From the NCBI GenBank assembly GCA_013314755.1, contig JABUFA010000002.1, forward strand, positions 124,001 through 188,000: a DNA stretch of 64,000 nucleotides, written 5' to 3'. Made by a program: the position numbers and the translations under genes. This document shows positions 36,955 through 46,979 of this stretch, piece by piece. The notes under the pieces were generated by a model that worked only from the letters and a program-made list of their open reading frames with translations, made no database searches and was not told where the DNA came from. Source of the DNA: Chthonomonadia bacterium (GTDB lineage: Bacteria > Armatimonadota > HRBIN16). How positions within the stretch are numbered: position 1 is the first letter of the stretch; the number at the start of each line of letters is the position of its first letter.

Positions 36955-39900
36955 ATGGGGAAACTGCAATTTGTGCATCTGCACACACATACGGAATACA
37001 GCCTGCTGGACGGGGCGAACCGCATCCAACCGCTTGTGAACCGAGCACTCGAACTGGGCATGCCTGCTCTGGCAATCACCGACCACGGAGTAATGAGTGG
37101 CGTTATTGAGTTCTATCAGGCATGTCTGGAGGCTGGTATCAAACCGATTATCGGCTGTGAAGTATACGTTGCCCCACGCAAGCGTACCGACCGCGACCCC
37201 CGCAAGGATTCCAGTGCGTTCCATCTGCTCCTGCTTGCGAAAAACCTCACCGGCTATAAGAACCTCATCCGCCTCAGCACCATCGCCTCGCTGGAAGGCT
37301 TCTACTACAAGCCCCGTGTGGACCACGAGGTGCTACAGCAATACAGCGAGGGGCTTATCGCCACCAGCGGATGCCTGAGCAGTGAGGTGTGCGTTGCGCT
37401 GATCAACCGCGACTACGAGAAGGCTCTGCGCATCGCCAGTTTCTACCGCGACCTCTTTGGCAGGGAGAACTACTTCATCGAACTGCAGGACCACGGGCTG
37501 AGCGAGCAGAAGGCGATTCGCGACGGGCTTATCCAGTTATCCCGCGACCTGGGCGTGCCGCTGATATGCACCAACGACGTGCACTACCTGACCGCCGAGG
37601 ATGCCCGGGCGCATGATGTTCTGCTGTGCGTGCAAACAGGTAAAACCATACACGATGAAGACCGCCTGCGCTATGGCTCCAACGAGTTTTACCTGAAAAG
37701 CGCGGAGCAGATGGCGCAGCTATTCCCCGACCATCCCGAGGCGCTGGAAAACACCCTGCGCATCGCCGAAATGGTGGACCTGCGCCTCGAGTTCGGCAGG
37801 GTGCATCTGCCCGAACCCGACCTGCCTCCCGGGCATACCGCCATCAGCTACCTGGCGCACTTGGCACGCGAGGGGATGAAACAGCGCTACTCCCCCATCA
37901 CGCCAGAGGTGGAACAGCGACTGGCGTACGAACTGGACGTTATCGATAAGACCGGCTTTGCTCCCTATTTTCTCATCGTACGCGATTTCGCCCAGTTCGC
38001 CCGCGACAGAGGCATCTTCTTCGGGGTGCGCGGCTCGGCAGCGGGAAGTCTGGTCTCGTACTGCATCGGCATCACCGACATCGACCCGATTTACTACGGG
38101 CTGACCTTCGAACGCTTCCTGAATCCCGAGCGCGTGCAGATGCCCGATATTGATATGGACTTTGAGGACACTCGCCGCGATGAGGTCATCCAGTACGTCA
38201 CCGAGAAATACGGCAAGGACCGAGTTGCCCAAATCGGCACGTTTGGTACACTGGGCGCAAAGCAAGCTGTGCGCGACGTGGGCAAGGCGCTGGGCATCCC
38301 CGCGCAAACCGTGGACCAGATTGCCCGCCAGATCCCCGTTGGACCGAAGGTGACCATTGATAGCGCCCTCAAGGACAACCCTGACCTGCAGGCGATGGTC
38401 GAAAGCGACCCCCGCTTACAGGAGCTGATTGAGATTGCGAAGCGTCTGGAAGGCGTTGCCCGGCACATGAGCACCCATGCCGCGGGAGTGGTCATCAGCC
38501 GCGACCCGCTTTCCGAGCACGTGCCGCTCGCCCGAGTAGGCGAAGGTCCGCCCGTCACCCAGTACGATATGGGCTCGCTGGAAAAGATTGGTCTGCTGAA
38601 GATGGACTTCCTGGGGCTGACCAACCTGACCATCCTGGCGAAGACGCTGAAGAACATCGAGCAGACGCGCGGCGAGCGCATTGACCTGCGCAGTATCCCT
38701 CTGGATGACCGCAAGACCTACGAGATGCTGGGACAGGGCGACACCACAGGCGTGTTCCAGCTGGAATCGCAGGGAATGCGGCGCAACATCGCGGAGCTGA
38801 AACCAGGCGACGTGCGCGAGCTGGCGGCGATGGTTGCACTCTATCGCCCGGGACCGATGGACCATATCCCGCAATACATCCGCTCCAAACTCGGATTGCA
38901 GGAGATTGTCTATCCGCATCCCCGCCTGGAGCCTATCTTAAAGGAGACCTATGGCGTTATCGTCTATCAGGACCAGGTGCTTCAGATTGTGCGGGCGCTG
39001 GCTGGATTTACGCTGGGACAGGCGGACATCCTTCGCCGCGCCATGGGCAAGAAAAAAGCGGAAGACATGGAGAAGATGCGCTCCAAGTTCATCGAAGGCG
39101 CGGTGCGCAACGGTATTGATGAACAGCAGGCAAAGGAGCTGTTCGGACTGATAGAACCCTTCGCCGGCTACGCCTTCAACAAGGCGCACGCGGTGTGCTA
39201 CGCGATGGTTGCCTACCAGACCGCTTATCTGAAAGCGAACTACCCGGTGGAATACTTCGCCGCGCTGATGGCAGCCCACTTCGACAATCAGGACAAAGTG
39301 GTGCAATATGTGGAAGAGTGCCGACGGCGCAACATTCAGATACTGCCTCCCGATATTAACCGCAGCGACGTGGACTTCACCGTGGAGAACGGCGCGATTC
39401 GTTTCGGGCTGGGCGCCATCAAGAATGTGGGCAAAGCGGCGGTGGAGGTTATCCTGCGGGCAAGGGCGGACGGACCGTTTACCAGCTTTTTCGACTTCTG
39501 CGTGCGCACGCTGGAACAGCAGAGCAACTTCGGCAAGAGCACTGTGGAGGTGCTCATTCAGGCAGGCGCGTTTCAATCGCTGGTTCCTAACCGCAACAAA
39601 CTGCTTTCCGCGCTGGAAGACACCTGGTCCGCCGCCCAGCGAGCCGTGCACAATCGGCGCATCGGGCAGGAATCGCTGTTCTCTGGCGAATCCGCTCAAC
39701 AGGCTGAGGAACCGCCCCTGCCGAACGTGCCCGAGCTGGCTCGGGAACAGATACTCGCTTTCGAGAAGGACCTGCTGGGCGTCTATCTGGCTGACCATCC
39801 CCTGCGCTCCCTGCAGTCTCGCATGAAGCAGATGGGTGTTGCGCCGTGCAACCAGCTGAAGGAAATGGCAGATGGCGCTCAGGTGCGCGTTGCCGGAGTT

Positions 39901-40425
39901 ATCACCAGCGTCCGTGCCCTGCGCACCAAGCGCGGCGACCGCATGGCGATGATCACGGTGGAAGACCTTACCGGAACCGTCTCGGCAACCGTGTTCCCCG
40001 CCGTCTTCGAGGAGTGCAAATCCCTGCTGAGCAAGGACAGTCTGGTGGTGCTGGAGGGCAGGGTCAAACATCGCGACCGCCTGCGGGGCGATGACCCGGA
40101 TTCGAGCGAGGTGCAGGTGGAGGTGGTGTGCGAAAAAGTGCATGCCTTAAACAACGGCAGTATGCCCAACGGAAACGGCAACAACGGCAACGGCAAACAT
40201 ACTGCCCGCACCCTGCACATCCGCCTGACCCCTGAGCACCGCCCCGCGCTGAAGGTGCTTCGTGAAATCCTGACGCGCCACCCGGGCGACGCTCGGCTGA
40301 TACTGCATGTCGACTCGGGCAGACAGCGGTTCCGGGTGATTTCGCACTTGAACGTAGACGCCAGCGACCACACACAGCAGGACCTGGTGCGCATCGTCGG
40401 GCGCGATTGCGTGTGGCTGCAATAG
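36955..40425 (+). CDS. dnaE: DNA polymerase III alpha subunit
   Basis: The protein has 1156 residues, the replicative polymerase. The N-terminal PHP domain keeps metal-binding motifs (HLHTHTEYSLLDGANRI, ITDHGVMSG, GCEVYVAPRKR). The polymerase palm/fingers have GVRGSAAGSLVSYCIGITDIDP and the catalytic aspartates in MPDIDMDFEDTRRDEVI (about 396). Helix-hairpin-helix and OB-fold (GVITSVRALRTKRGDRMAMITVEDLTG, about 980) come next, with an asparagine-rich linker (NGNGNNGNGK) before the C-terminal tail. An internal proofreading exonuclease is not seen, so this is DnaE1 type, not PolC. No other replication gene is adjacent. Confidence 0.97.
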   Translation: MGKLQFVHLHTHTEYSLLDGANRIQPLVNRALELGMPALAITDHGVMSGVIEFYQACLEAGIKPIIGCEVYVAPRKRTDRDPRKDSSAFHLLLLAKNLTGYKNLIRLSTIASLEGFYYKPRVDHEVLQQYSEGLIATSGCLSSEVCVALINRDYEKALRIASFYRDLFGRENYFIELQDHGLSEQKAIRDGLIQLSRDLGVPLICTNDVHYLTAEDARAHDVLLCVQTGKTIHDEDRLRYGSNEFYLKSAEQMAQLFPDHPEALENTLRIAEMVDLRLEFGRVHLPEPDLPPGHTAISYLAHLAREGMKQRYSPITPEVEQRLAYELDVIDKTGFAPYFLIVRDFAQFARDRGIFFGVRGSAAGSLVSYCIGITDIDPIYYGLTFERFLNPERVQMPDIDMDFEDTRRDEVIQYVTEKYGKDRVAQIGTFGTLGAKQAVRDVGKALGIPAQTVDQIARQIPVGPKVTIDSALKDNPDLQAMVESDPRLQELIEIAKRLEGVARHMSTHAAGVVISRDPLSEHVPLARVGEGPPVTQYDMGSLEKIGLLKMDFLGLTNLTILAKTLKNIEQTRGERIDLRSIPLDDRKTYEMLGQGDTTGVFQLESQGMRRNIAELKPGDVRELAAMVALYRPGPMDHIPQYIRSKLGLQEIVYPHPRLEPILKETYGVIVYQDQVLQIVRALAGFTLGQADILRRAMGKKKAEDMEKMRSKFIEGAVRNGIDEQQAKELFGLIEPFAGYAFNKAHAVCYAMVAYQTAYLKANYPVEYFAALMAAHFDNQDKVVQYVEECRRRNIQILPPDINRSDVDFTVENGAIRFGLGAIKNVGKAAVEVILRARADGPFTSFFDFCVRTLEQQSNFGKSTVEVLIQAGAFQSLVPNRNKLLSALEDTWSAAQRAVHNRRIGQESLFSGESAQQAEEPPLPNVPELAREQILAFEKDLLGVYLADHPLRSLQSRMKQMGVAPCNQLKEMADGAQVRVAGVITSVRALRTKRGDRMAMITVEDLTGTVSATVFPAVFEECKSLLSKDSLVVLEGRVKHRDRLRGDDPDSSEVQVEVVCEKVHALNNGSMPNGNGNNGNGKHTARTLHIRLTPEHRPALKVLREILTRHPGDARLILHVDSGRQRFRVISHLNVDASDHTQQDLVRIVGRDCVWLQ

Positions 40426-40465
40426 CCCACGCTTGACACTATATGTAAAAGGAAGAGGTGCAAAA

Positions 40466-41287
40466 GTGTATCAAATATACACATCAGGACGAGAACAGAT
40501 GGACGGCTTGCCCACCGCATTACGCAGTTACGTCATACCTGCGCAGTCGCTCCTGCTGGACGAGGAGATGGCACCAAGCTTTCTGTCTCTGCACAGCGCG
40601 CTTCGTCGGGTTTCGGAGGAGTTGAAGGAAAGCGGCGTACAGGTATTGCTGGTGGTATCGGCGGGATGGGTAACTCCAGATGCTTTTAGTGTAGGCGCCA
40701 GCCCTGAATATGTTGGAGTTCTTGAGGAAAACTTTGTCGGAATGATATCGTATCGTTACAGGGGTGCACCTCAGCTGGCGCAGACTATCGTGGAGCATGG
40801 TGCCGATGCTTCTCTGCCTGTATGCCTGATCGCCGAGGGAGGCGAGCTGGACATCAGCTCGGTGGTCGCACTGCGTGCGCTTCATCTGGACGAAACCATG
40901 CAGGTGGTACCGTTGAGCATCTGCCCGTTGTCTCTGCGAGACAGCTATCGGTGGGGACGGGTTATTGCGGAAACCGCCGCCACATGGAACAAACGTGTCG
41001 CCCTGCTGGCTGTGGGAGGGCTATCAGGGCGGCTGGACCACCGCGCGATTACCGCCGTGTCGCCCGAAGGCAAACTGCACGATGAGCAGGTTCTGCGCGT
41101 GCTGGAACAACGAGCGTGGAACGAACTGCTGAACCTGGACCCCCTCCTCTCTGCGCGGGCACAGCCCGCCGGCGGTTTGCATCACCTGGTAGTTCTGTCT
41201 GGCTTTGCTCAGCAGGCGCGTGAGGTACAGGTACTGAGCTATCAGGGTATCATCGGCACGGGGAATGCCGTGGTGCGATGTGTGTGA
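40466..41287 (+). CDS. LigB/MEMO-like class III extradiol-dioxygenase-fold protein
   Basis: The protein has 273 residues from GTG 40466, with GGAAGAGG about 8 nt upstream; a TTG at 40433 in the same frame has no ribosome site. It shows the LigB-fold sequence flow: VQVLLVVSAGWVTPDAF, YRYRGAPQLAQTIVEHG, VVPLSICPL and GGLSGRLDHRAITAVSPEGKLHDEQVLRVLEQ (corresponding to the GDLSH region). Metal-binding residues are not clearly conserved, so it may be a non-enzymatic MEMO-like relative. It follows dnaE by 40 nt and ends in an intrinsic terminator. Confidence 0.7.
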   Translation: MYQIYTSGREQMDGLPTALRSYVIPAQSLLLDEEMAPSFLSLHSALRRVSEELKESGVQVLLVVSAGWVTPDAFSVGASPEYVGVLEENFVGMISYRYRGAPQLAQTIVEHGADASLPVCLIAEGGELDISSVVALRALHLDETMQVVPLSICPLSLRDSYRWGRVIAETAATWNKRVALLAVGGLSGRLDHRAITAVSPEGKLHDEQVLRVLEQRAWNELLNLDPLLSARAQPAGGLHHLVVLSGFAQQAREVQVLSYQGIIGTGNAVVRCV

Positions 41288-41311
41288 CCGGTCTGTTACT
41301 CCCCTCTCCCT

Positions 41312-41340
41312 CTCCCCGCCCGCACGGCGAGGAGTTTTTT
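41312..41340 (+). terminator. Intrinsic terminator after the LigB-like gene
   Basis: CTCCCCGCC-CGCAC-GGCGAGGAG (one mismatch) is followed by TTTTTT. It is a good rho-independent terminator, ending where the convergent HEPN-like gene stops. Confidence 0.8.
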
Positions 41341-41897
41341 CATGCACCAAGCAACAGCTTCAGCATCTTAACCATGTCGTTTAGCGCATCCAGGATCTGC
41401 TCTGCCTGGTGGTGTTCTGGGGGTGGACAGTCTACGGACAAATCATGGTGAGCAATGCGGTGGTCTACCCACCTCCGGAACGGCGTGGCGAGGTTGTCAA
41501 AATCCTCCAACCATTGGCGAATCACCGTCTTGGGGATATGCAATGCCCCTTCGCCCGCCAGACGAGCAAAGAGACGATTTACCTCCTCGCGCTGAGCCAT
41601 GTCCGCGGAGCGTAGAGCACTCCGCCGTGACAGACATTCCGCATGGATTTCCATGTCCTGCAGGAGTTTCACCAGCGAGATGGTACGGTGCCGGGGGTTC
41701 GCATCCGCCAGTCGCCGTATCGCCAAGGATACCCCAACCAGGTATAGGTGATCCAACCACGCAACCCACTCCGGGTTATCCACAAGGCGATCGCGCACGT
41801 CGCGGTAAACCCGGCGTTCGTTGAGCAGGCGAGAGACCTCTGCCTCTATTACGCCAAGCCAGCGACGCCACTTGCGCCGCTTGCTGATTTCGTCCAT
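41340..41897 (-). CDS. HEPN/AbiU2-like helical protein following sbcDC
   Basis: The 185-residue all-helical protein starts with a one-base overlap of the sbcC stop (TGATG). N-terminal basic helices (KRRKWRRWLGVIEAEVSRLL) and LYLVGVSLAIRRLAD are followed by WVDHRIAHHDLSV (about 145-157). That last motif resembles the R-x4-6-H and AHxD signature of HEPN RNases and AbiU2-type abortive-infection proteins. The match is short, so the assignment is tentative. The coupling to sbcC implies coordinated expression with the DNA-end nuclease. Confidence 0.55.
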   Translation of the reverse strand: MDEISKRRKWRRWLGVIEAEVSRLLNERRVYRDVRDRLVDNPEWVAWLDHLYLVGVSLAIRRLADANPRHRTISLVKLLQDMEIHAECLSRRSALRSADMAQREEVNRLFARLAGEGALHIPKTVIRQWLEDFDNLATPFRRWVDHRIAHHDLSVDCPPPEHHQAEQILDALNDMVKMLKLLLGA

Positions 41898-44866
41898 CAG
41901 TTCGCAAACAGCCCCCCAAGTGCCTCAGGCTCAGTGAACGTATCGCTGTCGGTCACCGCTTCAAGCATCTCTGGCATGGTGAACAGACCGTACTCGCGCA
42001 CGGCGCTCCGGTGCTGGCTCGGGTTGTAGTCCACGCGCAGACAGCGGTCGGCACCAGCCTGTATCTCCTCAATATGCGAGATAATGATAATCTGGTCAAA
42101 GCGGTCGCGCAGGCGTCGGAGCAACTGCAGGGTGTTCTCGCGCCGGTCCGTATCCAGTGAACCGAACACCTCGTCCAGCACCAGCAATCCCAGCGGTTGC
42201 CCGGTGCGTTCGCAAATCATCTCCGCCATTGCCAGACGCAGGCTCAGGTTGACAATATCCTCTTCCCCACCGGACACGATGGGCTTCGGGCGGTCTTCGT
42301 CTATCAGCGTAAACTCAAAGTCCTCGCTGATATGAATCTGCGTGTATCTGCCGTCGGTTAGCAGGTTCAGCAGCTCGCTGGCGCGCTCCTGAAGTTCAGG
42401 CACTACCTCGCTGTTGAGCAGGTCGCCAAAACTGCGCATCCATTCCCTCACGATGCCATCTCGCCGCACCACTCGCTCCAGCTCGCGCAGTTCGCGCAAG
42501 TGCTCCTGCAGGCGCTCCCACTGCTGTTCCAGCGTAGCGACCTGTGCCTCGTGCTGGCGCACGCGCTCCTGCAGGACGCGCACCTGTGTCTCTGCCTCCT
42601 TGAGGCTCTGCTGACAGCGTTCGTACTCCTCGACAACCTTCTGATACTCCTGCGCGTCGTATGCCAGGTCCCGCAGGCTCCCCTGCGCCTGTTCCATCTG
42701 CTCCTGCGCCTTCTGCACCTCTGCCTGAGTCGCCTGGTAGCGCGTCTGCAGGTCGTCCAGCCGGTCGGATATCGGACGCAGGCGTAGCGCCTCATCCCAG
42801 ATTGGCTGAAGGGCATCCATCTCTCGCCGCAGCTGGTCGTGCACCTCCGCATCGTAGCCCGCGGGCAGTTGCTCCATCTCTGCCGTGGCGGTCTGAATCT
42901 CCTGTCGCGCCTGTGTCAGGAAGTCTTGCAGTTGCTCCATGACCTGTGTGACGCGCCCCACTTCGCGTTTCCACTGGTTATAGCGTTCCCGCCAGACCTG
43001 TTCCTGCGCCACCGCCTGCTGTGCCAGCGGCTGTATCTGCTCGTACTGCTGACGAAGCGATTCATGCTCCTGAGCATTATAAGCGGCAGAGACCTTCTCT
43101 CTGCGCTGGATAAGGGCGGCTATCTGCTCCTGCAGTTTTTCCACCTGCCTGAGCTGATCATTCCGCTGACGATACTGCTCCTGCAGGCGTGTCAGCTGGG
43201 CGCGGTACTGTTCAAGGTCTGCACGTGCCTCTTGCAGGCTCTGTCGGCAGGTGTCAATCGCTTCGGTGTCGCGTTCAGCCTCTGCCTTGCGGCTCAGCGC
43301 GGACTGTAACTGTCGCTCCACCGCCTGCAACTCCACCTCAAAATGCTTCACCACACTGGAAAAATCCTCGCCCAGGCGGCGGGTGCACACGGGACACTCG
43401 CCATCGGGTCCCAGCTCCTCCACGCGCCGGCGGCGCTCCTCAATCTCCCGCATCTGTCGGCGCAGGTTGTTCACCTCGGCGTCCGCGCTGGCTATGGCAC
43501 TGGCACGCAACCTCTCCAGACGAGCCAGTTCCGCCTCCAGTTCGCCCACTCTGCCCTCCGCCTCACGCACCAGCATCTCCGTGCGCTGGAGGTCAGCCTC
43601 AACCTGCTCGGTCAGGGCAAGCTGGGCGTTTATCCCCTCCACCTGTTCGCGCAGTGAGCTAATCTGCGCATCGAGCGCCGAAATCTGCTTTTGCACCTCC
43701 AGTTTCTTTCTGTCCAGCTCCTCCAGCTGGAGGCGCAGCTGTTCCGCCTGCTGTGCCTTCTGCTTCAGCTCGCGTACATACTGCGCCTGCTGGTTCAGCT
43801 CCGCCTCCTGGCTTTGCAGCTGAGACAGCTCCGCCTGTGCCTGCGCCAGCTGGCTTTCTCTCTCAACGACCTGCGCCTGAAGGCTCTCTATCTGTACTCG
43901 CAGTTCCGCGCGGCGCTGTTCATAGCGCTGAAGCTCCTCCATCTGGCGCAACTGCTCACGCACCTGCTTGTATCTCTCGCCCTGCGGTCGCAGTTCTACC
44001 AGCCGTGCCCGAGCGCTCTCCGCCTCAGCCAGCTCGCTCTGAAGGCGGTTCAGCTCCTCCTGTCGCGCCCGGACAGTCTGCTCCAGTATCTGAACCTGCG
44101 TTTGCAGGCTGTCATAAGCCGTCTTTTTGGCGTTCCATTGCTCAAAAACAGGTTGCCATTTCTCTACTTCTGCCCGGACGGTCTGCAGGCTCCCCTCCGC
44201 CTCCTGCAAATCGGCACGGGCTGCTGCAAGGTCCGCCTGTGCCTGTTTCAGCCGCGCCTGCGCCTCTTCGGGGCTGATGGGCAAAGACTGTTTGCCGCGC
44301 AGCTCGGAACGCTCTGACTGGAGCTGCTCCTCCAGCCACTTCACACTGCGCGTCACTCGCTCCAGCCCCAGCATCCGCAGAACCTCATCCCGCCGCTTTG
44401 CCTTGTCGAAGTTCAGAAACTCCAGCTCCCCCTGCTGGGCAAAGAAGGAGGTGAGGAACTGACGGTAGGTCATGCCACCAAGCAGTTTCTGAATCATGCG
44501 GTTGACGCCAGTGGTGCCATCCGCTATCGCTTCACGCTCGGACTGCAGGCGGTACAGCCGCGCCCCCTGCGCCGTGCGCTCTACCTCGTAGGTATTTCCT
44601 CCCAGCGAAAAGGTAAGCACCGCTTTGGGGTTCGTTCCCCGCGCTCGCAGAGAGCTGCTGTCCAGCAGGTTGAGAAACAGAGGGCGCACCTCCTCCACCT
44701 TACTGCGCAGTGCCTCCGCCCCATACAGCGACCAGCAGATTGCCTCCAGCAGAGTGCTTTTGCCCGAACCGTTTGCACCGATGATGGCGGTGATGCCATC
44801 CTCAAAGGTGATGTCCAGGTCTATATACTGTCGGAAGTTATTCAGTTGCAGACGCTGTATTTTCAT
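41897..44866 (-). CDS. sbcC: SbcC/Rad50-type SMC ATPase
   Basis: The protein has 989 residues. The N-terminal ATPase half has LNNFRQYIDLDITFEDG and Walker A IIGANGSGKSTLLEAI. Two long coiled coils flank a zinc hook CPVC (about 490) in DGECPVCTRRLGEDF. The C-terminal half has the signature IVSGGEEDIVNLSLRLAMAE and Walker B LLVLDEVFGSLD. With SbcD it processes DNA ends, hairpins and blocked ends. It begins 2 nt after sbcD ends and overlaps the HEPN-like gene at its 3' end. Confidence 0.95.
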   Translation of the reverse strand: MKIQRLQLNNFRQYIDLDITFEDGITAIIGANGSGKSTLLEAICWSLYGAEALRSKVEEVRPLFLNLLDSSSLRARGTNPKAVLTFSLGGNTYEVERTAQGARLYRLQSEREAIADGTTGVNRMIQKLLGGMTYRQFLTSFFAQQGELEFLNFDKAKRRDEVLRMLGLERVTRSVKWLEEQLQSERSELRGKQSLPISPEEAQARLKQAQADLAAARADLQEAEGSLQTVRAEVEKWQPVFEQWNAKKTAYDSLQTQVQILEQTVRARQEELNRLQSELAEAESARARLVELRPQGERYKQVREQLRQMEELQRYEQRRAELRVQIESLQAQVVERESQLAQAQAELSQLQSQEAELNQQAQYVRELKQKAQQAEQLRLQLEELDRKKLEVQKQISALDAQISSLREQVEGINAQLALTEQVEADLQRTEMLVREAEGRVGELEAELARLERLRASAIASADAEVNNLRRQMREIEERRRRVEELGPDGECPVCTRRLGEDFSSVVKHFEVELQAVERQLQSALSRKAEAERDTEAIDTCRQSLQEARADLEQYRAQLTRLQEQYRQRNDQLRQVEKLQEQIAALIQRREKVSAAYNAQEHESLRQQYEQIQPLAQQAVAQEQVWRERYNQWKREVGRVTQVMEQLQDFLTQARQEIQTATAEMEQLPAGYDAEVHDQLRREMDALQPIWDEALRLRPISDRLDDLQTRYQATQAEVQKAQEQMEQAQGSLRDLAYDAQEYQKVVEEYERCQQSLKEAETQVRVLQERVRQHEAQVATLEQQWERLQEHLRELRELERVVRRDGIVREWMRSFGDLLNSEVVPELQERASELLNLLTDGRYTQIHISEDFEFTLIDEDRPKPIVSGGEEDIVNLSLRLAMAEMICERTGQPLGLLVLDEVFGSLDTDRRENTLQLLRRLRDRFDQIIIISHIEEIQAGADRCLRVDYNPSQHRSAVREYGLFTMPEMLEAVTDSDTFTEPEALGGLFAN

Positions 44867-44868
44867 GA

Positions 44869-46035
44869 CTATAGCACCTCGCTGACCGCACTCATTGCCT
44901 CCAGCCCTCGCGCAACGACCTCTTCGGGGCGGATGTCGGCAGGCAGTTCATCCTTGCGCTCCTCCACGAACTGCCGCCAGCGTTCCTCCACCGGCTGAAT
45001 CTCTCCCGTGCCCCCTGCCTGTTCCTGCGCGATAGCGACCTTTTGTGGAGCGCGGAAGTCTACCTGCACATGGAACGCCTGCGCCATCCCCGTCACTATC
45101 GCCCGGTGCGTGCGGGCACGCTCGCCATACGGAAGGTTCAGCACGCGCACGCGCACCAGCGCATCCGCGACCTCCTCCTGCTCCGCCTCTGCCAGCACCT
45201 TCTCCACCACTTCCTCCACGGATGCACACGTATCGGCGTCCACGTCAGGCAACGTAACCACCCGCCGGGTTGGAACAGTGCGATGGCGGATCAACGGGGG
45301 CTTGCCCTTCTCTATCTCCACCCACACCCATCCCTTCTCGCGCTTCTCGCTCCAGATGTTGGTGGTGGTGAACTCTGTTGCCCCGGCATAGGCAGCGTTG
45401 TGGCTGAGCTTGCGAAAATCGTGATAGTCTCCCAGCGCGATATAGTCCCACCGCTCGTCCAGCACGCGCGCCATCGGCAGGAAGAAAGGCGTGTAATCGT
45501 AGGGTGTCATGCCCTGCAGCACGCCATGCACCGCCAGGATATTGAAGCGATACCTTTCATCTGGCTCCGGGCGCAGGTTCTCCTCTAGCAGGCTTGTGGC
45601 GCCAGCGGCAGGCACGCACATCACCGCTGTGTCCAGCTCTGGCAGTTCAACCCGCTCGGGCTTCGCGTAAACCACCCTGATGCCCGGTATCTCCTCAAAG
45701 AGAGGAAAGACCGCACTGCTCTCGCGCGTGCGCGGGGTGTCATGATTGCCCCCCAGCAGAATCAGCGGCTTGTAAGTGCGTTCTTTCTGCAGCTTCCCCA
45801 GAACCCTGAACGCCTGGCGCAGGGACCAGATGCTCGGCACTTTCTTGTCAAAAAAGTCGCCCGTGATGAGCACGAGGTCCGGCGAGGCTTCCAGAATGGC
45901 TTTCATCGCATGGGCGAATGCGTGATAGACATCCACCTCGCGCTGATTCAGCCCCGTTTTAGGCTCTTCTTTGGACAGTGAACGATACCCCAGGTGGGTA
46001 TCGCTGATATGGGCAATGGTCAGCTTCTCCCGCAT
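44869..46035 (-). CDS. sbcD: SbcD/Mre11-type nuclease subunit
   Basis: The protein has 388 residues. The calcineurin-like phosphoesterase motifs are complete: AHISDTHLGYRS, LVLITGDFFDKK, ILLGGNHDTPRTRESS, ILAVHGVLQGM and ALGDYHDFRKL. They bind two Mn ions for exo/endonuclease activity. A capping domain and a C-terminal SbcC-binding tail follow. It is the first gene of sbcD-sbcC-HEPN. Confidence 0.95.
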   Translation of the reverse strand: MREKLTIAHISDTHLGYRSLSKEEPKTGLNQREVDVYHAFAHAMKAILEASPDLVLITGDFFDKKVPSIWSLRQAFRVLGKLQKERTYKPLILLGGNHDTPRTRESSAVFPLFEEIPGIRVVYAKPERVELPELDTAVMCVPAAGATSLLEENLRPEPDERYRFNILAVHGVLQGMTPYDYTPFFLPMARVLDERWDYIALGDYHDFRKLSHNAAYAGATEFTTTNIWSEKREKGWVWVEIEKGKPPLIRHRTVPTRRVVTLPDVDADTCASVEEVVEKVLAEAEQEEVADALVRVRVLNLPYGERARTHRAIVTGMAQAFHVQVDFRAPQKVAIAQEQAGGTGEIQPVEERWRQFVEERKDELPADIRPEEVVARGLEAMSAVSEVL

Positions 46036-46036
46036 C

Positions 46037-46960
46037 TTACTTCGCCTCCAGCGCGTCTACAATCAACCGGTGGAGAGAGGGAATGCTCACCCGATGGTCC
46101 ACGCGCAGGTTGAACCCTCTGCCACCCAGCGACGTCGGGCGCACGACAATGTTTTTAGAGGGGCGGTAAAAATAGTCGTTCAGACCGCGGCGGATGTCAA
46201 AGTTAGCGGTGGTGATGGGATGCACCTGATAACCCAGGTTACGGGCGATGCTCAGCGCCTTCAGGAACACCTCGGGGCCGATGACCGCCGAGCCGAAGTT
46301 CAGGTAACACCCTTCCTTCATCTGCGCCACGCTGTGGCAGAATATCTTAAAATCTGTATAAGTTGCTAAACCTGTTCTTGCACCATCGCAGGTCGGATGC
46401 TGGTGGATGATGTCTGTACCGATGGCAACATGCACCGTTGCAGGCACACCCAGCCGATAGGCAGTGGCGAGGATGCTGTACTCCTGATAGGGCAGATTGT
46501 GCTCCACAATCCACCGCCCTATCGCGTAGCCCATGCCCTCCTCGGCGTACCGGTTGATGGCTTCGTTCATGAAGCGTCCGGTCTCCTCTGCCATGCCGAA
46601 GGAACCATCCTCAATACTGCGAGGCACGTACTCGCTGGTTTCTCCTATCAACGCCATTTCAAAGTCGTGGATGGATACCGCTCCGTTCATCGCCAGGTGG
46701 GTAATCACGCCTCGCTTCACCAGGTCAATAATCAACAGGGATAGCCCGCTCTTGACCACATGTCCACCCATCATCACGATAATCTGCTTCTTTTCCTTCG
46801 CCGCCCGGATGACGCGCTTTGCCAGCTGCAGGAACTGTCGGTTCTGCCATACAGGAAAATCACGGGTGTCGGCAATGAAATCCGAACGTTTCACCAGGTT
46901 GTGCCGTTCGGCGATGGGATAGGTTTTGATTTTGGACAGGTCAATCATGGCTCGTTCCAT
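46037..46960 (-). CDS. Deoxyhypusine-synthase-like Rossmann protein (tentative)
   Basis: The protein has 307 residues from ATG 46960 behind GGAAGGTG. It contains IIVMMGGHVVKSGLSLLIIDLVKRGVITHLAMNGAV, HDFEMALIGETSEY, VPATVHVAIGTDIIHQHPTCDGA and FGSAVIGPEVFLKALSIARN. These glycine-rich loops and the 'GSAV...PE.FLKAL' element recall NAD-binding deoxyhypusine/homospermidine synthase-like proteins. The catalytic lysine region of true deoxyhypusine synthase is not recognised, so substrate and activity are unknown. It follows an isomerase-like gene, separated by a strong hairpin, so it may act on a sugar or polyol product (speculative). Confidence 0.55.
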   Translation of the reverse strand: MERAMIDLSKIKTYPIAERHNLVKRSDFIADTRDFPVWQNRQFLQLAKRVIRAAKEKKQIIVMMGGHVVKSGLSLLIIDLVKRGVITHLAMNGAVSIHDFEMALIGETSEYVPRSIEDGSFGMAEETGRFMNEAINRYAEEGMGYAIGRWIVEHNLPYQEYSILATAYRLGVPATVHVAIGTDIIHQHPTCDGARTGLATYTDFKIFCHSVAQMKEGCYLNFGSAVIGPEVFLKALSIARNLGYQVHPITTANFDIRRGLNDYFYRPSKNIVVRPTSLGGRGFNLRVDHRVSIPSLHRLIVDALEAK

Positions 46961-46979
46961 TTCGCACCTTCCTGTGGGG

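Noticed and set aside
40466-40482. Inverted repeat GTGTAT-N5-ATACAC at the LigB-like start
   Set aside because: Short, partly inside the coding sequence, and no promoter overlaps it; could be chance.
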